From: Mesostigma viride
Lineage: Eukaryota > Streptophyta > Mesostigmatophyceae > Mesostigmatales > Mesostigmataceae
Direction of reading: 5' to 3'
Assembly (NCBI GenBank): GCA_009746045.1
Contig: RPFO01000154.1
Location: 4,751,137-4,813,136, forward strand
Length of the DNA: 62,000 nucleotides
Shown: positions 59,209-62,000 of the stretch, one piece after another
Numbering within the stretch: position 1 is the stretch's first letter
Layout of the letters: every line of letters begins with the position of its first letter
Notes under the pieces: generated by a model
What the model was told of the DNA's origin: nothing
Seen by the model: the letters and a program-made list of their open reading frames with translations, nothing else
The model's database searches: none
Translations under genes and position numbers: made by a program

Positions 59209-60928
59209 CTCGTCGTCTGTCTCTGGTCCTCTACGGAGGACTGAGTTGAACTCAGTCCTCTCTAGAGGACCGAGTTTTTGGGTTTCGTAGAAAATTCGCC
59301 CCGGTCAGAATGTTTGACAAAAAATTCTCTCAAAATTTATTCAAATACTACGTGAAAAGATCTTTCTTGGATATATTTTTGGGATTTTTTTGGATTTGGT
59401 ATGAGCGGCTAAATGTACGGTCAAAGTACAGGTGGTAAGGGTACTTTTCCACGTGAAACGCGAGTTCCGGAAATGCACGACCTAGCCATGGCGGCTCGCG
59501 CCCATGCATGCAGTTTACGTTTGCGGACGAGTTAGCTGTCCAAACTCAGGAAATAGATTTAACATGCTCTAAAGATGATAAAAGTCAATTTATAGCTCGC
59601 GGGGATGCGATTTACCCGGTGTCGGCACTGTTCTTGCTGGGAAAAACTGCGATAAGGCAGGTTGACGGAATTGATGACTGCGCTTGCTTTCCGGCGCAAT
59701 TTCAATGGCTGATAGGTTTCTTTCTACATTTTAACATGCATTGTATTAGAATAAATTGAGTGACAGTATAGATTTGATGATTTCGACCATTCTGTCACGT
59801 CATGGTCTATGTGCCGCAAAGTGCCACTTTTGCGGGCACCGCCTGGGCCAAGGTAACGCCAGCCGTGCCAGGTAAAGCCGGATAATCGTTGCCTCTTCGT
59901 TTCTTGATGTTCGTACATGAGTTTAAGCTTGCGAGGCGTTGTCAGGTTCAAGTCTTGATGCTCTTTCTTGACCGTTGCCTGCCCCTCTCTAAAACCCCCT
60001 TTTCAGATGATGTTAGCAGGCATTTGCCTTAACCCAGTGTAGTTGTGCAGGGTTTTAGGAGCTGTGCAGGTTTAAACACCTTCGTAGATGTTAGTTATTC
60101 TTTTGCTACGTTCATACTGCATGATTGTGTGGCCACGGCCTGCGTCAAGGGTGCTTTCAAGCTTATACGGGTGAGTGAAAAGTCTTGGTGACAAACCACT
60201 GCCATCATGTGCCAGCAACTATCTTGGCCACATCATGGCAAGGCAAAACAGTTATAGCCATATCTATTGTTGTTAGAAACAGTGGAAATATGCTTAACCT
60301 ACCCATTATATTGGTGGTTGACACTTATAACATAACCCTTTGTTGGTAGGTATCCAAGCCCATTCCCTACATGGATGCATAGGCTCTCACTGCATGATAA
60401 GGTATGATATACCTGAAGTATGATGATGCAAGTGTGTTGTCCTGTAATGCTTGAAGGGAAATGAGTTGATTGGGATGGTTGGTGGCCACGGTGATGTGTA
60501 GTATGACCGCACTTACATGCTAGCAAAGTTAGCAAAAGCCCCATTCCTCTCCTGAGGACTGAGAGTTTTTTAATTGTTTCAGGCAGTGGCAGTGGCCAAA
60601 TCGAGCCCAGTTTTTTGCCACGTTTCAAGAACTATATTGTTTACATGCCTATATTTTTTCTTCATGCACCAGGATTTGATTGAATTTTTCCCACTCGTTC
60701 TTATCCCGAAAAATGCAAATTCGCGAGGGGGTGCCCAACGTCCGTGTAATTTTCATGTGTTCGGGTCAAGTTTTCACATATGCAGTATTTTTGCCAACAA
60801 AATGACATCTAGTACACCCCCGATCCACATCAAAACATTTGGGATGGACCCCCCACCTAGTCGCTACACGCGGTTGAAAATTGTCAACTCAGTCCTCCTG
60901 TGAGGACTGAGTTGGGACAGACGACGAG
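59209..60928. mobile_element. 1.72-kb TIR element flanked by TTAA
   Basis: The ends are CTCGTCGTCTGTC (59209-59221) and its complement GACAGACGACGAG (60916-60928). TTAA lies directly outside both (59205-59208, 60929-60932), as in piggyBac-type insertions. Just inside each end is a palindrome built from GAGGACTGAGTT and AACTCAGTCCTC. The interior has small plus-strand frames (59508-59759; 60574-60903) without transposase motifs. The superfamily is suggested by the TTAA only. Confidence 0.7.
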
Positions 60929-60932
60929 TTAA

Positions 60933-61708
60933 TCATCGTGAGCCGTAACAGGCCTAAAGCCACGCCTGTTCCGTTAATCCCACTCCAAAAGAGTGGTCGT
61001 GGTTAGCCAAGAAACCGGGAATAACTTACCCTAACATAGGATCTTTCGCACGACCCGGATGGGTTCGTTACACTGGTTATCGGAGGTTAGGTTAGGGGAG
61101 TTTAGAATGGCGGCCCGGAGCCGTGCGTAACCTAGGCAAGGCATCGAGCTGAACGGGCTCAGCCAGCCCAGCAAAGGGGTGCTGACCGAGCCCGGGGTCG
61201 TCATAGCCGCCAGCGTCGCAGCCAGGGGCGCCATCCTAAACCGCCTAGCCCATCGTTGGGCGTTCAAGGACGCTAGACGTCCATGAACGAGGTAAGAAGT
61301 TAGAGATTCTAGGATTTCCTTCTTGCCCTTCCTGTCTTACCCACGCGCGTAGAAACGGGGTTTCTGTTTTCTGTCGTGCTCTGTATTCATGTTTGTGCTT
61401 GTTGGTGAATGGGTCGCCCCGGAGGCAGACCTTCGTGAGCTGTGGGCGGACCCCCGGAGGGCAACGCTGCTTACAGCTCGAGGGTAGTCACCGGCTGGCC
61501 GTTGCCTTACTGTGTTGCCGGTGGCTGTACCTCAACGTTTTTCGTACCGACTGTGAACGTCCTGTTTCTGCCTTGTGTTTCTCTCTCGCTGTGAGCACGT
61601 CACCTGCACGTAGAGGTATCCTGGGTGGGCTTTCCTCCCTTTCTTTCCCCTTCCTGCATTGCATGCTTCAATACCGTGTGATATTGCTTTATACCTAGTC
61701 GGTAGTTC
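60933..61708. other. No gene seen; possible leader of the following element
   Basis: This is non-coding sequence with no recognised feature. It may be the leader or terminal repeat of the retroelement-like frame starting at 61709, but no second repeat copy lies in the window to prove this. Confidence 0.35.
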
Positions 61709-62000
61709 ATGGGAACCTCTCGCAGCAGACGTAATAATGAAGGAGGATATAGACGTATTAATCAAGGAGGTAGATCCCAATACCTATACTATGCAGTAGC
61801 ACACGACGGGGCCACAGGCCAATCAGGAATTTTCTATAGTTGGGCTGCGTGTAATAATCATATTGAGGATAAAGTCTTACACCCAGCGTCGTTAGCTAGA
61901 TGGCAGGGATTTAATATATTAGCGGAGGCAGATCAGTTTATTAAGGATAATATGCCCCTCCCAGAAGGGCTGCACCAGCATAGGAGTGTCACCCAGATCC
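61709..62000 (+). CDS. Partial ORF with RNase H1 N-terminal/viroplasmin-like domain
   Basis: From ATG 61709 the frame stays open for 97 codons to the window end. After a basic Arg/Asn/Gly-rich start of about 24 residues comes a domain with YYAVAHDGATG, GIFYSWAACNNHIE, ARWQGFNILAEADQFIKD. This is the pattern of the RNase H1 N-terminal hybrid-binding domain, also known from caulimovirus viroplasmin and some retroelements: an aromatic YAV start, G-I-F/Y-x-S/T-W, and F-x-x-x-x-E-A. Codons are AT-rich (GGA, AGA, TTA, AAT), unlike the GC-rich host genes nearby, which suggests a mobile or foreign origin. The catalytic part would lie outside the window. Confidence 0.6.
   Translation, partial: MGTSRSRRNNEGGYRRINQGGRSQYLYYAVAHDGATGQSGIFYSWAACNNHIEDKVLHPASLARWQGFNILAEADQFIKDNMPLPEGLHQHRSVTQI

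Noticed and set aside
61070-61100. A TGGTTATCGGAGG segment as a primer-binding site for initiator tRNA
   Set aside because: It differs from the tRNA-Met complement at several positions and no flanking long terminal repeat is visible.

Overview
This window looks like nuclear DNA of a green alga (chlorophyte, prasinophyte or early streptophyte). The reasons are: multi-exon genes with GT-AG introns and GC-rich exons; a PAA-type copper ATPase with a plastid-like N-terminus, which is characteristic of the green lineage; a selenocysteine-containing SelS gene, which land plants are not expected to have; and dense non-LTR retrotransposon debris. I could not identify the species. No tRNA, rRNA or CRISPR array was seen.

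Layout. 1-8.3 kb is retroelement debris: 5'-truncated LINE ends and decayed reverse transcriptases. 8.62-32.74 kb (minus) is one gene of about 34 exons for a coiled-coil protein of about 1,494 residues; its introns hold three hAT-type elements, each with CAGTG termini and an 8-bp target duplication. 33.44-34.85 kb (plus) is a four-exon selenoprotein S (SELENOS/VIMP) gene. It has an in-frame TGA as second-to-last codon, and a form-2 SECIS hairpin about 390 bp downstream. A short three-exon gene of unknown function follows (35.63-36.20 kb) and is abutted by a retroelement. 36.2-48.7 kb is a retroelement graveyard containing ORF1-only half-LINEs, decayed ORF2 copies, a TIR element nested in a LINE, long GA/CT microsatellites, a cruciform-size palindrome and a MITE. 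48.81-57.37 kb (minus) is an intact seven-exon P1B copper ATPase gene of the PAA1/PAA2 (HMA6/HMA8) type, with a half-LINE in its last intron. 57.7-62 kb holds another LINE end, a 7-bp minisatellite, a 1.7-kb TIR element flanked by TTAA, and an AT-rich open frame running off the window with an RNase H1 N-terminal/viroplasmin-like domain.

The host genes do not form a pathway. SelS is an ER-membrane protein of ER-associated degradation, the ATPase delivers copper to plastids, and the coiled-coil protein is probably structural or tethering. What unites the window is mobile-DNA load. Several LINE families end in a short hairpin followed by a (TTAA)n tail, and TIR elements repeatedly carry sub-terminal palindrome arrays. 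The best biological find is the SelS selenoprotein with its recoding element; the most novel mobile-element findings are the half-LINEs and the hAT trio.
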